64,000 nt of DNA, taken from Leidyana gryllorum EB-2025a (taxonomy: Eukaryota > Apicomplexa). Location: contig JBLWGC010000123.1 in NCBI GenBank assembly GCA_048772705.1, positions 1 through 64,000 of the forward strand. The letters run 5' to 3'. The notes under the pieces were generated by a model. It was given only the letters and a program-made list of their open reading frames with translations. It ran no database searches and had not been told where the DNA came from. The translations under genes were made by a program, and so were the position numbers. Numbering within the stretch: the stretch's first letter is position 1; each line of letters begins with the position of its first letter. This document shows positions 32,309 to 41,440 of this stretch, one piece after another.

Positions 32309-32366
32309 TGCACGTGGCGGGATCCAAACCACCTTACATCTTTGAAGGGTCGCAGACCACAAGTGC
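32309..32366 (-). pseudogene. tRNA-Gly-derived relic
   Basis: Ala-Asn spacer relic, antisense. Confidence 0.58.
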
Positions 32367-32410
32367 CATTGGGAGAGCAGCGCAGTCAATGTTTAGGGTG
32401 CCTCTGAAAG

Positions 32411-32483
32411 CGGTCCTGGCAGGTTTCGCACCTGCGACTTTGTGGTTAACAGCCACACGCTCTGCCGACTGAGCTACAAGACC
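32411..32483 (-). tRNA. tRNA-Asn(GTT)
   Basis: Loop CTGTTAA; T loop TGCGAAA (one change). Confidence 0.91.
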
Positions 32484-32600
32484 CAGCTACAATGTTTCAG
32501 AGGTTAATATAGGAACCCGCCTCTTGCTGGCGCAGGATTCTGCAACCCCTTATGGTCAGGAATGTTGGTTTAACATCTTCCAGCGTTTCATCTCAACTTC

Positions 32601-32672
32601 AGGGCACGCGCGAAGTTGAACCACGGACTTGCTGATCTGCAGTCAAATGCTCTACCACTGAGTTACGTACCC
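32601..32672 (-). tRNA. tRNA-Cys(GCA)
   Basis: Loop CTGCAGA; anticodon stem one change (TTTGA). Confidence 0.9.
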
Positions 32673-32768
32673 ACGAGGCGCCTCTCAAGCTCGCTCAACT
32701 TGACCCTGTCTTCTCATTCGAAGCAAAACGGCCGTTATTGTGTACGAGCTCCAACAACAAGGTGTTAC

Positions 32769-32839
32769 GCATCTGTGGTCTAGTGGTAGAATGTCTCGTT
32801 GCCATCGAGACGACCCGGGTTCGATTCCCGGCAGATGCA
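32769..32839 (+). tRNA. tRNA-Gly(GCC)
   Basis: Loop TTGCCAT, intact, T4 at 32856-32859. Confidence 0.95.
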
Positions 32840-32855
32840 GAGGACACATGGTTGC

Positions 32856-32859
32856 TTTT
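32856..32859 (+). terminator. Pol III T4 terminator of tRNA-Gly
   Basis: GCTTTTCC 17 nt past the Gly gene; the same motif follows Gly at 47295 and 54209. Confidence 0.7.
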
Positions 32860-32905
32860 CCACATTCAGAAATGAGTTGGTGTTTAACCCTCCAACCACA
32901 TCGCA

Positions 32906-32987
32906 CGACAACTGCTGGATTTGAACCAGCGCGGGCCCGGCCCAGTAGATTTCTAGTCTACCCCCTTAACCACTCGGGCAAGTTGCC
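32906..32987 (-). tRNA. tRNA-Ser(AGA)
   Basis: Loop CTAGAAA, variable arm GGGCCGGGCCC. Confidence 0.93.
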
Positions 32988-33047
32988 GTTGTCGAACTTG
33001 GCATTTTGCGGCCAGTGGCTTCACATACGGTTCAGCAAGCTTTTACT

Positions 33048-33097
33048 AGGACTGCTCGCGCCGCCCGAACCCGCGGTTCTCCCTTCAAAAGTCTTGT
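33048..33097 (-). pseudogene. tRNA-Lys relic, truncated
   Basis: As 47584 but cut after the anticodon region. Confidence 0.55.
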
Positions 33098-33151
33098 GGA
33101 ATCTTTCCGAGACGGTCCGGCTCTCGGCCGAAGCCTAAACTCGAGCACTTG

Positions 33152-33224
33152 TCCACTGTAGTCTAAGTGGCTAGGATATGCGGCTTTCACCCGCACCATC
33201 CGGGTTCAAGTCCCGGCAGTGGAA
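33152..33224 (+). tRNA. tRNA-Glu(TTC)
   Basis: Loop CTTTCAC, intact. Confidence 0.93.
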
Positions 33225-33300
33225 GTCATTAGAGTACTCGATCAAAGTGCTCTGATAACTTGCGTAAATAGGGACTGATGCGTGATTCCCGGCTTGCATT

Positions 33301-33372
33301 GCCTTCTTAGCTTAGCGGCAGAGCATTCGCTTAGTAAGCGAAAGGTCGCCGGTTCGATTCCGGCAGAAGGCT
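33301..33372 (+). tRNA. tRNA-Thr(AGT)
   Basis: Loop TTAGTAA; D loop TAGCGGC. Confidence 0.92.
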
Positions 33373-33419
33373 TGCTCACGAGCCAATCTATCCTACAACT
33401 GTTCCCTTCTGCGCACACT

Positions 33420-33491
33420 TAGCAGTGCGTCGTTTCGATCGACGGACCTTTGGGTTATGAGCCCAACACTCTTCCACTGAGCTACACTGCT
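33420..33491 (-). tRNA. Initiator tRNA-Met(CAT)
   Basis: Full initiator features, as at 11888. Confidence 0.94.
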
Positions 33492-33631
33492 TAGTCTGCA
33501 ACATGTCAGAGGTAGCCGAAATGCGATTCTCGAGAGGTTAGTTGCGCTGACTGCCCTACCGAAGTGGGCTAACGAGGTGGCTGTGTTGGTTCTGGGGCAA
33601 CTTGTCCGATCGGGTCAACCGACGACCAAGA

Positions 33632-33698
33632 GGGCTGTGCTGGGAATCGAACCAGGACTCCACCCTGAGGAGGGGTCACAGCACTAGACCAAACAGCC
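33632..33698 (-). pseudogene. tRNA-Pro relic
   Basis: Mirror of 11681. Confidence 0.7.
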
Positions 33699-33747
33699 CG
33701 TCGGACATAATATGTCAAGAACCACTAATTGCTATGGGGTCTGCACA

Positions 33748-33778
33748 GCGGGCGACTAGCTGGAATGATATAGCACAG
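33748..33778 (+). pseudogene. tRNA-Ala 5' fragment
   Basis: GGGCGACTAGCTGG to ATATAGCAC, then joined to the spacer before Ser. Confidence 0.6.
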
Positions 33779-33815
33779 CCACGACCGAATGGAGTTGATG
33801 CCCGATCACATAACA

Positions 33816-33897
33816 CGACAACTGCTGGATTCGAACCAGCGCGGGCCAGGCCCAGTAGATTTCTAGTCTACCCCCTTAACCACTCGGGCAAGTTGCC
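33816..33897 (-). tRNA. tRNA-Ser(AGA)
   Basis: Loop CTAGAAA; T loop TTCGAAT. Confidence 0.93.
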
Positions 33898-33960
33898 ACC
33901 TGTCGAATTCGACATGTCGCGGAAGTGACCAAATACCCCCATGTTCAGCCTGCCCTGCGG

Positions 33961-34028
33961 CATTGATAGATGTCTAAACTGACCTCTCGCGTGCAAAGTC
34001 ACCGCTTTACCACTTGAGATAGCCGCCC
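33961..34028 (-). pseudogene. tRNA-Ala-like relic
   Basis: Mirror of 11337. Confidence 0.6.
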
Positions 34029-34114
34029 ACCCGCCAAACCTAGGTGAACTTCCAATCTGAGACCGAGTCACACTTCTCTGGCGCCTCATTCGTCAGTGCA
34101 ACTGTTGTGACTCG

Positions 34115-34187
34115 TCCACTGTAGTCTAAGTGGCTAGGATATGCGGCTCCCACCCGCACGATCCGGGTTCTAGTCCCGGCAGTGGAA
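34115..34187 (+). tRNA. tRNA-Glu body with anticodon CCC (Gly)
   Basis: Loop CTCCCAC, otherwise intact Glu; T loop TTCTAGT weakens the B box. Confidence 0.84.
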
Positions 34188-34247
34188 CTCCAGCTGAGTG
34201 TGCTTGTAGGCAACAGTTCCATTCTAACTCCCAATGAAATAGATGCT

Positions 34248-34320
34248 CACCGCCCGCGGGGCTCGAACCCGCGACTGCGAGATTAAGAGTCTTGCGCTCA
34301 ACCGACTGAGCTAGGGCGGC
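34248..34320 (-). tRNA. tRNA-Lys(CTT)
   Basis: Loop CTCTTAA; anticodon stem change (CTCGC). Confidence 0.92.
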
Positions 34321-34396
34321 AGGAATGCAAGGACACAAAACCCGATAGCCCGACATCTCAAGTGGCTTTGGTACCCACCAGCCTCACTTGAAGATT

Positions 34397-34469
34397 GTCC
34401 GGGTCGTCTAGGTGCTTACAACAGCAAGTTGTGGCCGTGCATACCCAGGCCCGAATCCTGGCTTGGATA
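34397..34469 (+). tRNA. tRNA-His(GTG)-like variant
   Basis: Full-length variant with acceptor GTCCGGG/CTTGGAT and altered D loop GGTGCTTACAAC. Confidence 0.68.
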
Positions 34470-34588
34470 GTATGTCCCCGATGTCTCGAATGGGAGATGT
34501 GGGTGAAGTCTGTCCAGACCCACCATCGAGCGTAGCTGCCCATGTCGTCTTGCTCGCTACACACTTCCATTTGACGGCTCCGCTAGTC

Positions 34589-34661
34589 GGCGCTATGGCC
34601 TAATGGATATGGCATCGGTCTACGGAACCGGGGATTCTGGGTTCGAGTCCCAGTAGCGTCT
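34589..34661 (+). tRNA. tRNA-Arg(ACG)
   Basis: Intact; same body as 25293. Confidence 0.94.
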
Positions 34662-34762
34662 GGGCGAATGCCCGGGTTGCAGCCTGTTGAGTCAACAACT
34701 CAGATCCTGTCTTAGCTGTTCGGGATGGGTCGAGTGCCTTGTTGCGTCAACAACTATCAGAC

Positions 34763-34817
34763 GGGCTGTTCTGGGAGTCGAACCCAGGACTTCTTCCACC
34801 CGAAGGAAGAAACAGCC
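34763..34817 (-). pseudogene. tRNA-Pro(CGG) lacking the D arm
   Basis: Seventeen bases between the anticodon arm and the 5' acceptor strand are missing. Confidence 0.8.
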
Positions 34818-34833
34818 CCCTGTGGGTGCCTCA

Positions 34834-34885
34834 GGTACTGACAGGTTCCAAACCTGCGGCTTCGTGGCTAAGAGACTTACCGGTT
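34834..34885 (-). pseudogene. tRNA-Asn-derived relic, truncated
   Basis: Copy of 7646. Confidence 0.5.
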
Positions 34886-34909
34886 GCAGGTGCCTAGTCG
34901 ATGCAGTCG

Positions 34910-34981
34910 AGCCTTCTGCCGGAATCGAACCGGCGACCTTTCGCTTACTAAGCGAATGCTCTGCCCCTAAGCTAAGAAGGC
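34910..34981 (-). tRNA. tRNA-Thr(AGT)
   Basis: Intact; direct copy of 7723. Confidence 0.94.
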
Positions 34982-35049
34982 AATCCAGGCCGAAGATCAA
35001 GAATCAGTCACTATTGACGGGGATTACTGAGGCACTTTGCTCGAGTAGC

Positions 35050-35121
35050 TTCCACTGCCGGGTCTTGAACCCGGATGTACGGGTGAGAGCCGTATAACCT
35101 AGCCACTTAGACTACAGTGGA
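35050..35121 (-). tRNA. tRNA-Glu(CTC)
   Basis: Same one-base loss as 7863 plus a stem change (ATACGG). Confidence 0.83.
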
Positions 35122-35203
35122 CAAACTTCCTCAGCTGCAGCTTTGGACGAGAGCCGTACGATCTTGAGATGAGATAGAGCGTCGGGTCAATCGACAACCA
35201 ACG

Positions 35204-35275
35204 GGGCTGTTCTGGGAATCGAACCCAGGACTTCTTCCACCCGAAGGAAGAATCATACCACTAGACCAAACAGCC
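35204..35275 (-). tRNA. tRNA-Pro(CGG)
   Basis: Intact; unlike its copy 8016 the T loop is TTCGATT. Confidence 0.94.
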
Positions 35276-35362
35276 GGCTGTCGGTCCAGCAACCCGCTGA
35301 GTACAGTCGAGAGAGTGGTCATACGATGTTGAGAACAAAAAAATCGATGGAATCTGCACAAC

Positions 35363-35435
35363 GGGCGACTAGCTCAAATGGTAGAGCGCTCGCTTAGCAT
35401 GCGAGAGGTACTGGGATCGATGCCCAGGTCGTCCA
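35363..35435 (+). tRNA. tRNA-Ala(AGC)
   Basis: Intact; copy of 8175. Confidence 0.94.
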
Positions 35436-35533
35436 AACTTCGTACGGCTGCACCTGCCGCTATTTATTTCCCGAGCTGAGATAATTGTGCCCTGTAACCC
35501 TTGGACAGACCTGGGCATCGCAGTACGTGTGAA

Positions 35534-35606
35534 GGTTGCCTCAGAGCCCGGATTTCCGAGTTTGTATGTTACAATGACACGCTCTGCCGACTAAGATACA
35601 AGAGTC
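35534..35606 (-). pseudogene. tRNA-Asn relic
   Basis: Copy of 8346. Confidence 0.58.
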
Positions 35607-35713
35607 AGTTACATTATTTCAAAGGTCAGTAGAGAGATGTGTGTTGCATGTGCCCAGTTGAGGAGGGCTAGTCCGGATGGCTCTACCAACTCTTTTTCGG
35701 GAAGGACTGAATC

Positions 35714-35785
35714 GGTTACGTGGTGTAGTGGTTAGCACTGGAGACTCTAAATCTCCCGACCTAGCTGCGATTCCCGGCGCGACCT
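35714..35785 (+). tRNA. tRNA-Gln body with anticodon CTA (amber)
   Basis: Loop CTCTAAA as at 8526; T arm further damaged (CTAGCTGCGATTCCCGG), so the B box is weaker here. Confidence 0.83.
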
Positions 35786-35848
35786 CGAAACTGGTCTTCA
35801 CTTTTCCGTGAAGCCTCGCCACTTCTCGTGGTCTGCGGGACCTTCTCT

Positions 35849-35921
35849 GCAGCCATGGTCTAGTGGTCACGACGTCTGCTTAAGACGCAGAAGGTCCCGA
35901 GTTCGATCCTCGGTGGCTGTA
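35849..35921 (+). tRNA. tRNA-Val body with anticodon AAG (Leu)
   Basis: Loop TTAAGAC replaces TTAACAC. The direct paralogue 8661 still has AAC, so this change postdates the block duplication. Confidence 0.85.
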
Positions 35922-35974
35922 AGTCGCATTTTTCAGGTGAGCACCACGAAATCTAAAGCGGAAAAACTAAGTGT

Positions 35975-36007
35975 CTCCAAGACCGGGAATCGTACCCGGG
36001 TCCTCCC
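35975..36007 (-). pseudogene. tRNA-Asp 3' half
   Basis: Copy of 8787. Confidence 0.7.
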
Positions 36008-36061
36008 TTCTCGACACTTCACGAAAAGAAAACCTGTCAAGTGGCGAGCCAAGAACATTCC

Positions 36062-36141
36062 GGCATGATGGCCGAGTGGACCAAGGCGCTGTGTAAAGGC
36101 CGCAGTTCGAAAGGGCGTGGGTTCGAATCCCGCTCTTGTCA
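36062..36141 (+). tRNA. tRNA-Leu(AAG), worn
   Basis: Loop TAAAGGC lacks U33; acceptor GGCATGA. Confidence 0.75.
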
Positions 36142-36201
36142 GCCGTTGTATCGGTGCTCGGTCAGCCACTGGATGCAGAAGGTTTTCCATGTAGAGCGGA
36201 T

Positions 36202-36274
36202 GGGCGGCTAGCTCAGATGGTAGAGCGCTCGCTTTGCATGCGAGAGGTACTAGGATCCATACCCAGGTCGTCCA
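36202..36274 (+). tRNA. tRNA-Ala(TGC)
   Basis: Loop TTTGCAT; T arm CTAGGATCCATACCCAG has one mismatch. Confidence 0.88.
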
Positions 36275-36346
36275 AACTCAGTAGGGCGACCTGCCGGTAG
36301 TTAAATACAGAGACCTCTAACAGACCGCCGCATATCGCAGCTCCCG

Positions 36347-36419
36347 GCACCGCTAGGCTTCGAAACTGCGACTTTGTGGTAAACAGCTACACGCTTTGCC
36401 GACTGAGCTACAAGACCCA
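36347..36419 (-). tRNA. tRNA-Asn(GTT), worn
   Basis: Loop CTGTTTA; acceptor and T stem degraded. Sister at 58240. Confidence 0.68.
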
Positions 36420-36544
36420 GTTGCAATGTTCTTCCAAGCGAGGAGAAATCATACCTGCAGACCAAACAGCCCCCTGGTCGGGCCTCGTGCCGAAGCTTGT
36501 CAGCGTCTCTGTCAATCTGCCACGGCTGTTTGAGGCGTGCCTCC

Positions 36545-36615
36545 TGCGTCTGCCGGGAATCGAACCTGGGTCGTCTCGGTGGCAACGACACATTCTACCA
36601 CTAGACCACAGATGC
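36545..36615 (-). tRNA. tRNA-Gly(GCC)
   Basis: Loop TTGCCAC; stem TGTCG/CGAGA and acceptor CAGACGC each one change. Confidence 0.85.
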
Positions 36616-36711
36616 ATGACTCGTTGTTGTTCAAGCTCGTGCACAATAACGGCCGTTTTGCCTCAAATGAGAAGACAGAATCGAGTTGAGCGAGTATGAC
36701 GGGTAGTTTGT

Positions 36712-36783
36712 GGGTACGTAGCTCAGTGGTAGAGCAGCTGACTACAGATCAGCAAGTCCGTGGTCCAACTCCGCGCGTGCCCA
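36712..36783 (+). tRNA. tRNA-Cys body with anticodon ACA
   Basis: Loop CTACAGA; ACA still reads Cys UGU but is rarely used. T loop TCCAACT. Confidence 0.82.
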
Positions 36784-36864
36784 GAAGATGGTTTGGAACG
36801 ATCGGAGATGTTGGACCTCCATTCCTGACCACAAGGCAATTAGTTTGGAACGGGAGATGGTTTT

Positions 36865-36936
36865 GGGCCTATGGCGCAACGGTAGCGCGTCTGACTCCAG
36901 ATCAGAAGGTTGGGTGTTCGAATCACTCTGGGCTCA
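36865..36936 (+). tRNA. tRNA-Trp(CCA)
   Basis: Identical body to 14728. Confidence 0.94.
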
Positions 36937-37116
36937 ATCAGACTTTATGTTCTTCTCGTATGGGGCGCAACCAAGAATGGGATTCGGACCCACGCCCAGT
37001 CGGCGCTGCGCCGTCACATACGTCCCTGCGAGTGCTACAGCTGTCCGCCCGTGTCTAATTGGCACTGGAGTTCAAGGGCGTAGAATTCTAGTGAATAAGC
37101 CATGTGCCATGTCCTC

Positions 37117-37187
37117 TGCATCTGCCTCGAATCGGACCTGGGTCGTCTCGGCGGCAACGACACAGTCTACCCCTAGACCACAGATGC
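37117..37187 (-). tRNA. tRNA-Gly(GCC), worn
   Basis: Loop TTGCCGC; T loop TCCGATT and acceptor side changed. Confidence 0.75.
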
Positions 37188-37326
37188 GTGACACCTCCAT
37201 TTCTGAATACAAGGCGATGAGTCTGGACTACTCTAGGCCGTCCAACTTAGGGCGGTACGTAAAAACCAGGCTCATCGAATATGTGTTTCCAAAGACACAC
37301 GCCCCTTTCGCAGCCAAAAGCTCCGT

Positions 37327-37399
37327 GCAGCCATGGTCTAGTGGTCACGACGTCTGCTTAACACGCAGAAGGTCCCGAGTCCGATCCTCGGTGGCTGTA
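37327..37399 (+). tRNA. tRNA-Val(AAC)
   Basis: Loop TTAACAC; T loop TCCGATC. Confidence 0.91.
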
Positions 37400-37454
37400 G
37401 CTCGCAAGTTTCAGCGGGCACCAAAAAAGACAATCTTAAGCCAGATCAACTGTG

Positions 37455-37526
37455 CTCCGAGACCGGGAATCGAACCCGGGTCTTCCGCGTGACAGGCGGA
37501 AATACTAACCACTATACTATCTCGGA
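37455..37526 (-). tRNA. tRNA-Asp(GTC)
   Basis: Intact. Confidence 0.95.
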
Positions 37527-37658
37527 CGCTCCGAACACACCGGCCTGAAACCCCAAAAGTCCTTCCATTTTGTTGTGCAGACCCATCGCATTTGTTGGTT
37601 CTCAACATAGTATGACCACTATCTCAACTGTACTCAGCGGGTTGCACGACCGACAGGC

Positions 37659-37730
37659 GGATGTTTGGTCTAGTGGTATGATTCTTCCTTCGGGTGGAAG
37701 AAGTCCTGGGTTCGATTCCCAGAACAGCCC
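37659..37730 (+). tRNA. tRNA-Pro(CGG)
   Basis: Loop TTCGGGT; acceptor GGATGTT has one mismatch. Confidence 0.9.
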
Positions 37731-37811
37731 CGTTGCTTGTCGATTGACCTGACGCTCCATCTCATCTCAAGATGGTACGGCTTTCGTCCAAAGCTGCAGC
37801 TGAGGAAGTTG

Positions 37812-37884
37812 TCCACTGTAGTCTAAGTGGCTAGGATATGCGGCTCTCACCCGCACGAGCCGGGTTCAAGTCCCGGCAGTGGAA
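37812..37884 (+). tRNA. tRNA-Glu(CTC)
   Basis: Intact; variable region CGAGCC. Confidence 0.93.
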
Positions 37885-37956
37885 ATCCAGCAGAGTGTGC
37901 TTGTGGTCCAGTAATCTCCGTCAATAGAGACTGTTTCGTGATCTTCGGCTTGCATT

Positions 37957-38028
37957 GCCTTCTTAGCTTAGGGGCAGAGCATTCGCTTAGTAAGCGAAAG
38001 GTCGCCGGTTCGATTCCGGCAGAAGGCT
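37957..38028 (+). tRNA. tRNA-Thr(AGT)
   Basis: Intact. Confidence 0.95.
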
Positions 38029-38076
38029 TTGGTCACGAGCCGATCTATTCTAGACTGCTTCCCTTTTGCGCACACT

Positions 38077-38148
38077 TAGCAGTGAGTCGTTTCGATCGAC
38101 TGACCTTTGGGTTATGAGCCCAACACTCTTCCGCTGAGCTGCACTGCT
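38077..38148 (-). tRNA. Initiator tRNA-Met(CAT)
   Basis: TTGGG/CCCAA stem around CTCATAA; acceptor AGCAGTG/CACTGCT, D-arm changes. Confidence 0.91.
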
Positions 38149-38273
38149 TAGTCTGCAACATGGAAGAGGTAGCCGAAATGCAATTCTTGAGATGTTAATT
38201 GCCTTGAGTGTCGACGCGGTGGCTGTGTTACTTCTAAAACTGCTTATCCCATCGGGTCAACCGACAACCCAGA

Positions 38274-38345
38274 GGGCTGTTCTGGGAATCGAACCCAGGA
38301 CTCCTTCCACCCTAAGGAAGGCTCATACCACTAGACCAAACAGCC
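38274..38345 (-). tRNA. tRNA-Pro(AGG)
   Basis: Loop TTAGGGT; D region ATGAGCC. Confidence 0.92.
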
Positions 38346-38433
38346 GCCTGTCGGTCGTGCAACCCGCTGGGTACACTCGAGAGAGTGGTCATACTATGTG
38401 AAGTACCACTAAATGCGATGGGGTCTGCACAGC

Positions 38434-38506
38434 GGGGGACTAGCTCAAATGGTGAAGCGCTCGCTTAGCGTGCAAGAGGTACTGGGATCAATGCCCAGGT
38501 CGTCCA
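38434..38506 (+). tRNA. tRNA-Ala(AGC), worn
   Basis: Loop TTAGCGT; stem CTCGC/GCAAG; acceptor GGGGGAC one mismatch. Confidence 0.8.
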
Positions 38507-38608
38507 AAATTTGTAGTGCTGCAACTGGCGCTATTTGACTACAGAGTTGAGAGCTTTGAGGGTGCCCTGTAGCCCTTAGATGGACTTGGGCACCGCAGTA
38601 TGTGTGAA

Positions 38609-38681
38609 GGTTGCCTCAGAGACCGGATCTGCGAGTTTGTATTTTACAACCACACGCTCTGCCGACTAAAGTACAAGAGCC
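38609..38681 (-). pseudogene. tRNA-Asn relic
   Basis: Family of 8346. Confidence 0.58.
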
Positions 38682-38783
38682 AGTTCCAATATCTCAGAGG
38701 TTAGTAGAGATACGCGTGTTGCATATGTCTGGTTGAGGGCTAGTCCGGAGGCTCTACCAACTCTTTTTGTGAAGGAGTGAATG

Positions 38784-38855
38784 GGTTGCGTGGTGTAGTG
38801 GTTAGCACTGGAGACTCTGAATCTCCCGATCTGGGTTCGATTCCCGGCGCGACCT
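38784..38855 (+). tRNA. tRNA-Gln(CTG)
   Basis: Loop CTCTGAA, intact. Confidence 0.94.
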
Positions 38856-38918
38856 CACAACTAATTCTCACTGCTTTGTGAAACCTCAATACTCCTCTTG
38901 ATCTGCGAGACCTTCCGT

Positions 38919-38991
38919 GCAGCCATGGTCTAGTGGTCACGACGTCTGCTTAACACGCAGAAGGTCCCGAGTTCGATCCTCGGTGGCTGTA
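38919..38991 (+). tRNA. tRNA-Val(AAC)
   Basis: Intact. Confidence 0.95.
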
Positions 38992-39044
38992 ACTCGCGTT
39001 TGTCAGGCGAGCACCACGAAATCTAAAGCGGAAGAACGAAGTGT

Positions 39045-39116
39045 CTCCGAGACCGGTAATCGAACCCGGGTCTTCCGAGTGACAGGCGGAAATACTAAGC
39101 ACTATACTATCTCGGA
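39045..39116 (-). tRNA. tRNA-Asp(GTC)
   Basis: Mirror of 29987 with the same stem and T-stem changes. Confidence 0.88.
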
Positions 39117-39211
39117 CGCTCGTGGATACCCCGGCCTTCAACCCCAATAGTCCTCCCTTCTCGAGACTTCACGGACAGAAAGCGTGTAAAGTGGCGAGCC
39201 AAGGGCACTCC

Positions 39212-39291
39212 GGCAAGATGGCCGAGTGGTCCAAGGCGCTGTGTTAAGGCCGCAGTCCGAAAGGGCGTGGGTTCGAATCCCACTCTTGTCA
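39212..39291 (+). tRNA. tRNA-Leu(AAG)
   Basis: Loop TTAAGGC, intact; mirror of 29812. Confidence 0.94.
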
Positions 39292-39340
39292 GCCGTTGTA
39301 TCGGCCCTCGGTCAGCCACTGGATGCAATAGGTCTTCCAT

Positions 39341-39646
39341 TGGTTTGATAGGCGGAACATGCGCCGAATCGCTGGTTCCGTCCCTAGTTGGATGCATTGG
39401 GTCCATAATCTGTACTGATGGCTAATCTGGGTATTCTGAAGTTGGGTTTTGGTTTGGTAAGTGCCCGTAATTGAATTAGTTGTATTGGAATGTAATGAAA
39501 AATGAATAATAAAAACGTGTGTGCCGTGCTCGTGTCTCCCTTAACCAGGCTGGCACGTAGATCTAGCTTAACCTAAAGGCCTTAGGCCGTCATTGACTCT
39601 GGGGCTTAACTGAAAGAATGCAGATCAGGTTCAAAATGACGCATCA
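39341..39646 (+). mobile_element. Solo LTR-like insertion, family C, inverted duplicate (306 bp)
   Basis: Same insertion as 29457, carried by the inverted duplication: identical length and target duplication TCCAT (39336-39340, 39647-39651). AATAAA on this strand near 39507. Confidence 0.82.
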
Positions 39647-39670
39647 TCCATGTAGAGCGGATGAGCGGAT

Positions 39671-39743
39671 GGGCGGCTAGCTCAGATGGTAGAGCGCTCG
39701 CTTCGCATGCGAGAGGTACTGGGATCGATACCCAGGTCGTCCA
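39671..39743 (+). tRNA. tRNA-Ala(CGC)
   Basis: Loop TTCGCAT, intact. Confidence 0.94.
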
Positions 39744-39756
39744 AAGTACGTACGGC

Positions 39757-39814
39757 TGCACGTGGCGGGATCCAAACAAACTTCCATCTTTGAAGGGTCG
39801 CAGACCATAAGTGC
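39757..39814 (-). pseudogene. tRNA-Gly-derived relic
   Basis: Mirror of 29289. Confidence 0.6.
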
Positions 39815-39858
39815 CATTGGCACACCAGCGCACTCAGTGTTTAGTGTGCCTCTGAAAC

Positions 39859-39931
39859 CGGTCCTGGCAGGTTTCGAACCTGCGACTTTGTGGTTAACAG
39901 CCACACGCTCTGCCGACTGAGCTACAAGACC
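39859..39931 (-). tRNA. tRNA-Asn(GTT)
   Basis: Intact. Confidence 0.94.
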
Positions 39932-40048
39932 CAGCTGCAATGGTTCAGAGGTTAGTATAGAGATCCTCCTTTTTCTACAACAGGATTCTGCAACCACGTC
40001 TTGTCAAGAGGGTACGGCTCTCGGCTAAAGCTGCAGCTGAGGAAGTTG

Positions 40049-40121
40049 TCCACTGTAGTCTAAGTGGCTAGGATTTGCGGCTCTCACCCGCACGATCCGG
40101 GTTCAAGTCCCGGCAGTGGAA
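40049..40121 (+). tRNA. tRNA-Glu(CTC)
   Basis: Loop CTCTCAC; stem change TTGCGG. Confidence 0.92.
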
Positions 40122-40155
40122 ATCGAGCTGAGTGTGCTTGTAGGCAACAGACCCA

Positions 40156-40228
40156 CACCGCCCGCGGGGCTCGAACCCGCGACTGCAAGATTAAGAGTCT
40201 TGCGCTCTACCGACTGAGCTAGGGCGGC
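40156..40228 (-). tRNA. tRNA-Lys(CTT)
   Basis: Intact. Confidence 0.95.
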
Positions 40229-40294
40229 AAGAAAGCAACGACACAAAACCCGATAGCCTGACAACTAAAGTGGCTTTGGTACCCACCAGCCTTA

Positions 40295-40340
40295 GCAAGT
40301 TGTGGCCGTGCATACCCAGGCCCGAATCCTGGCTTGGATA
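40295..40340 (+). pseudogene. tRNA-His-like 3' fragment
   Basis: Same truncation as 24799. Confidence 0.62.
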
Positions 40341-40461
40341 GTATGTCCCCGATGTTTTGAATGGGAGATGTGGGTGAAGTCTGTCCAGACCCACCATCGG
40401 GCGTCGCTGCCCATGTCCTGTCTTGATCGCTACACACTTCCATTTGACGGCTCCGCTAGTC

Positions 40462-40534
40462 GGCGCTAGGGCCTAATGGATATGGCATCGGTCTACGGAA
40501 CCGGGGATTCTGGGTTCGAGTCCCAGTAGCGTCT
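40462..40534 (+). tRNA. tRNA-Arg(ACG)
   Basis: Loop CTACGGA; position 8 is G in place of the conserved T. Confidence 0.9.
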
Positions 40535-40635
40535 GGGCGAATGGCCGGGTTGCAGCCTGCGGAGTCAACAACTCAGATCCCGTCTTAGCTGTCCGGGATG
40601 GGTCGAGTGCCGTGTTGCGTCAACAACTATCAGAC

Positions 40636-40707
40636 GGGCTGTTCTGGGAATCGAACCCGGGACTCTTTCCACCCTAAGGAAGGATCATACCACCAGACCA
40701 AACAGCC
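40636..40707 (-). tRNA. tRNA-Pro(AGG)
   Basis: Loop TTAGGGT; stem/T changes (AAAGAGTCCCGG). Confidence 0.88.
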
Positions 40708-40796
40708 GCCTAGTCGGTGGTTCAACCCGCTGGGTACAGTCGAGAGACTCGTCTCACTATGTGAAGTATCACTCAATGCCATGAGGTAGGCACAGA

Positions 40797-40868
40797 GGGA
40801 GGCAAGCCCAGATGATGAAACGGTGCTTAGTGTACGAAAGGTTCTGGGATCGATTCTCAGCTCATCCG
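40797..40868 (+). pseudogene. tRNA-Ala-like relic
   Basis: Direct copy of 25531. Confidence 0.62.
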
Positions 40869-40971
40869 AACTAGATAGATGGAACCCTCGCCGGAGTAGT
40901 CTAGTTGGCCTATCAACACTGTCTGCCAACACCATCAGGTTGAGTAGTACTTTGCCGATCACCACTCTACT

Positions 40972-41051
40972 TCCGGTGGGACGGAATCGAACCGCCGACT
41001 ATCTGATGCCAGCACTACAGTCAGATGCTCTACCAACTGAGCTACCCCCGG
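40972..41051 (-). tRNA. tRNA-Tyr(GTA) with 7-nt intron
   Basis: Same as 25703. Confidence 0.93.
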
Positions 41052-41063
41052 CCGTCTAACTGC

Positions 41064-41151
41064 TCCGGGGTTCAAAAGGCTCAACCCCAGATCCTCGCCC
41101 TTTCGGACAGCAGCTTGAGCACAGCGCCTTAGACAACTCGGCTATCTTGCG
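41064..41151 (-). pseudogene. tRNA-Leu-derived relic
   Basis: Rearranged 3' end; loop CTCAAGC. Confidence 0.66.
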
Positions 41152-41242
41152 ACAGTGTTGTTGGTTCATCGCTCCACGCGTTTTTTGTCCGTGAGCCAAA
41201 ATAGAAAGACTTCTGGGATTGGAGGCCGGCGTGTCCAGAGCG

Positions 41243-41314
41243 TCCGAGATAGTATAGTGGTTAGTATTTCCGCCTGTCACGCGGAAGACCCCGGTTCCAT
41301 TCCCGGTCTCGGAG
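41243..41314 (+). tRNA. tRNA-Asp(GTC)
   Basis: Loop CTGTCAC; T loop TTCCATT disrupts the B box. Confidence 0.88.
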
Positions 41315-41369
41315 CACAGGTGGTTTCGCTTAAGATTCTCTCCTTTGGTTCTCGCTGAAAGTTGGGAGT

Positions 41370-41440
41370 TACACCACCGAGGATTCACCTCGGACTTTCT
41401 GCGTGTTAAGCAGACGTCGTAACCACTAGAGCGTGGGAGC
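41370..41440 (-). tRNA. tRNA-Val(AAC)-like, spacerless dimer
   Basis: Loop TTAACAC; acceptor GCTCCCA/TGGTGTA partly paired. It abuts 41441 with no gap and mirrors 16233. Confidence 0.72.

Noticed and set aside
36788-37492. A 234-codon open frame on the plus strand
   Set aside because: It runs through Trp, Gly, Val and Asp tRNA genes; its peptide is translated tRNA consensus (repeats of GSIPG- or NRTRV-like words seen in all frames). No codon bias or domain.
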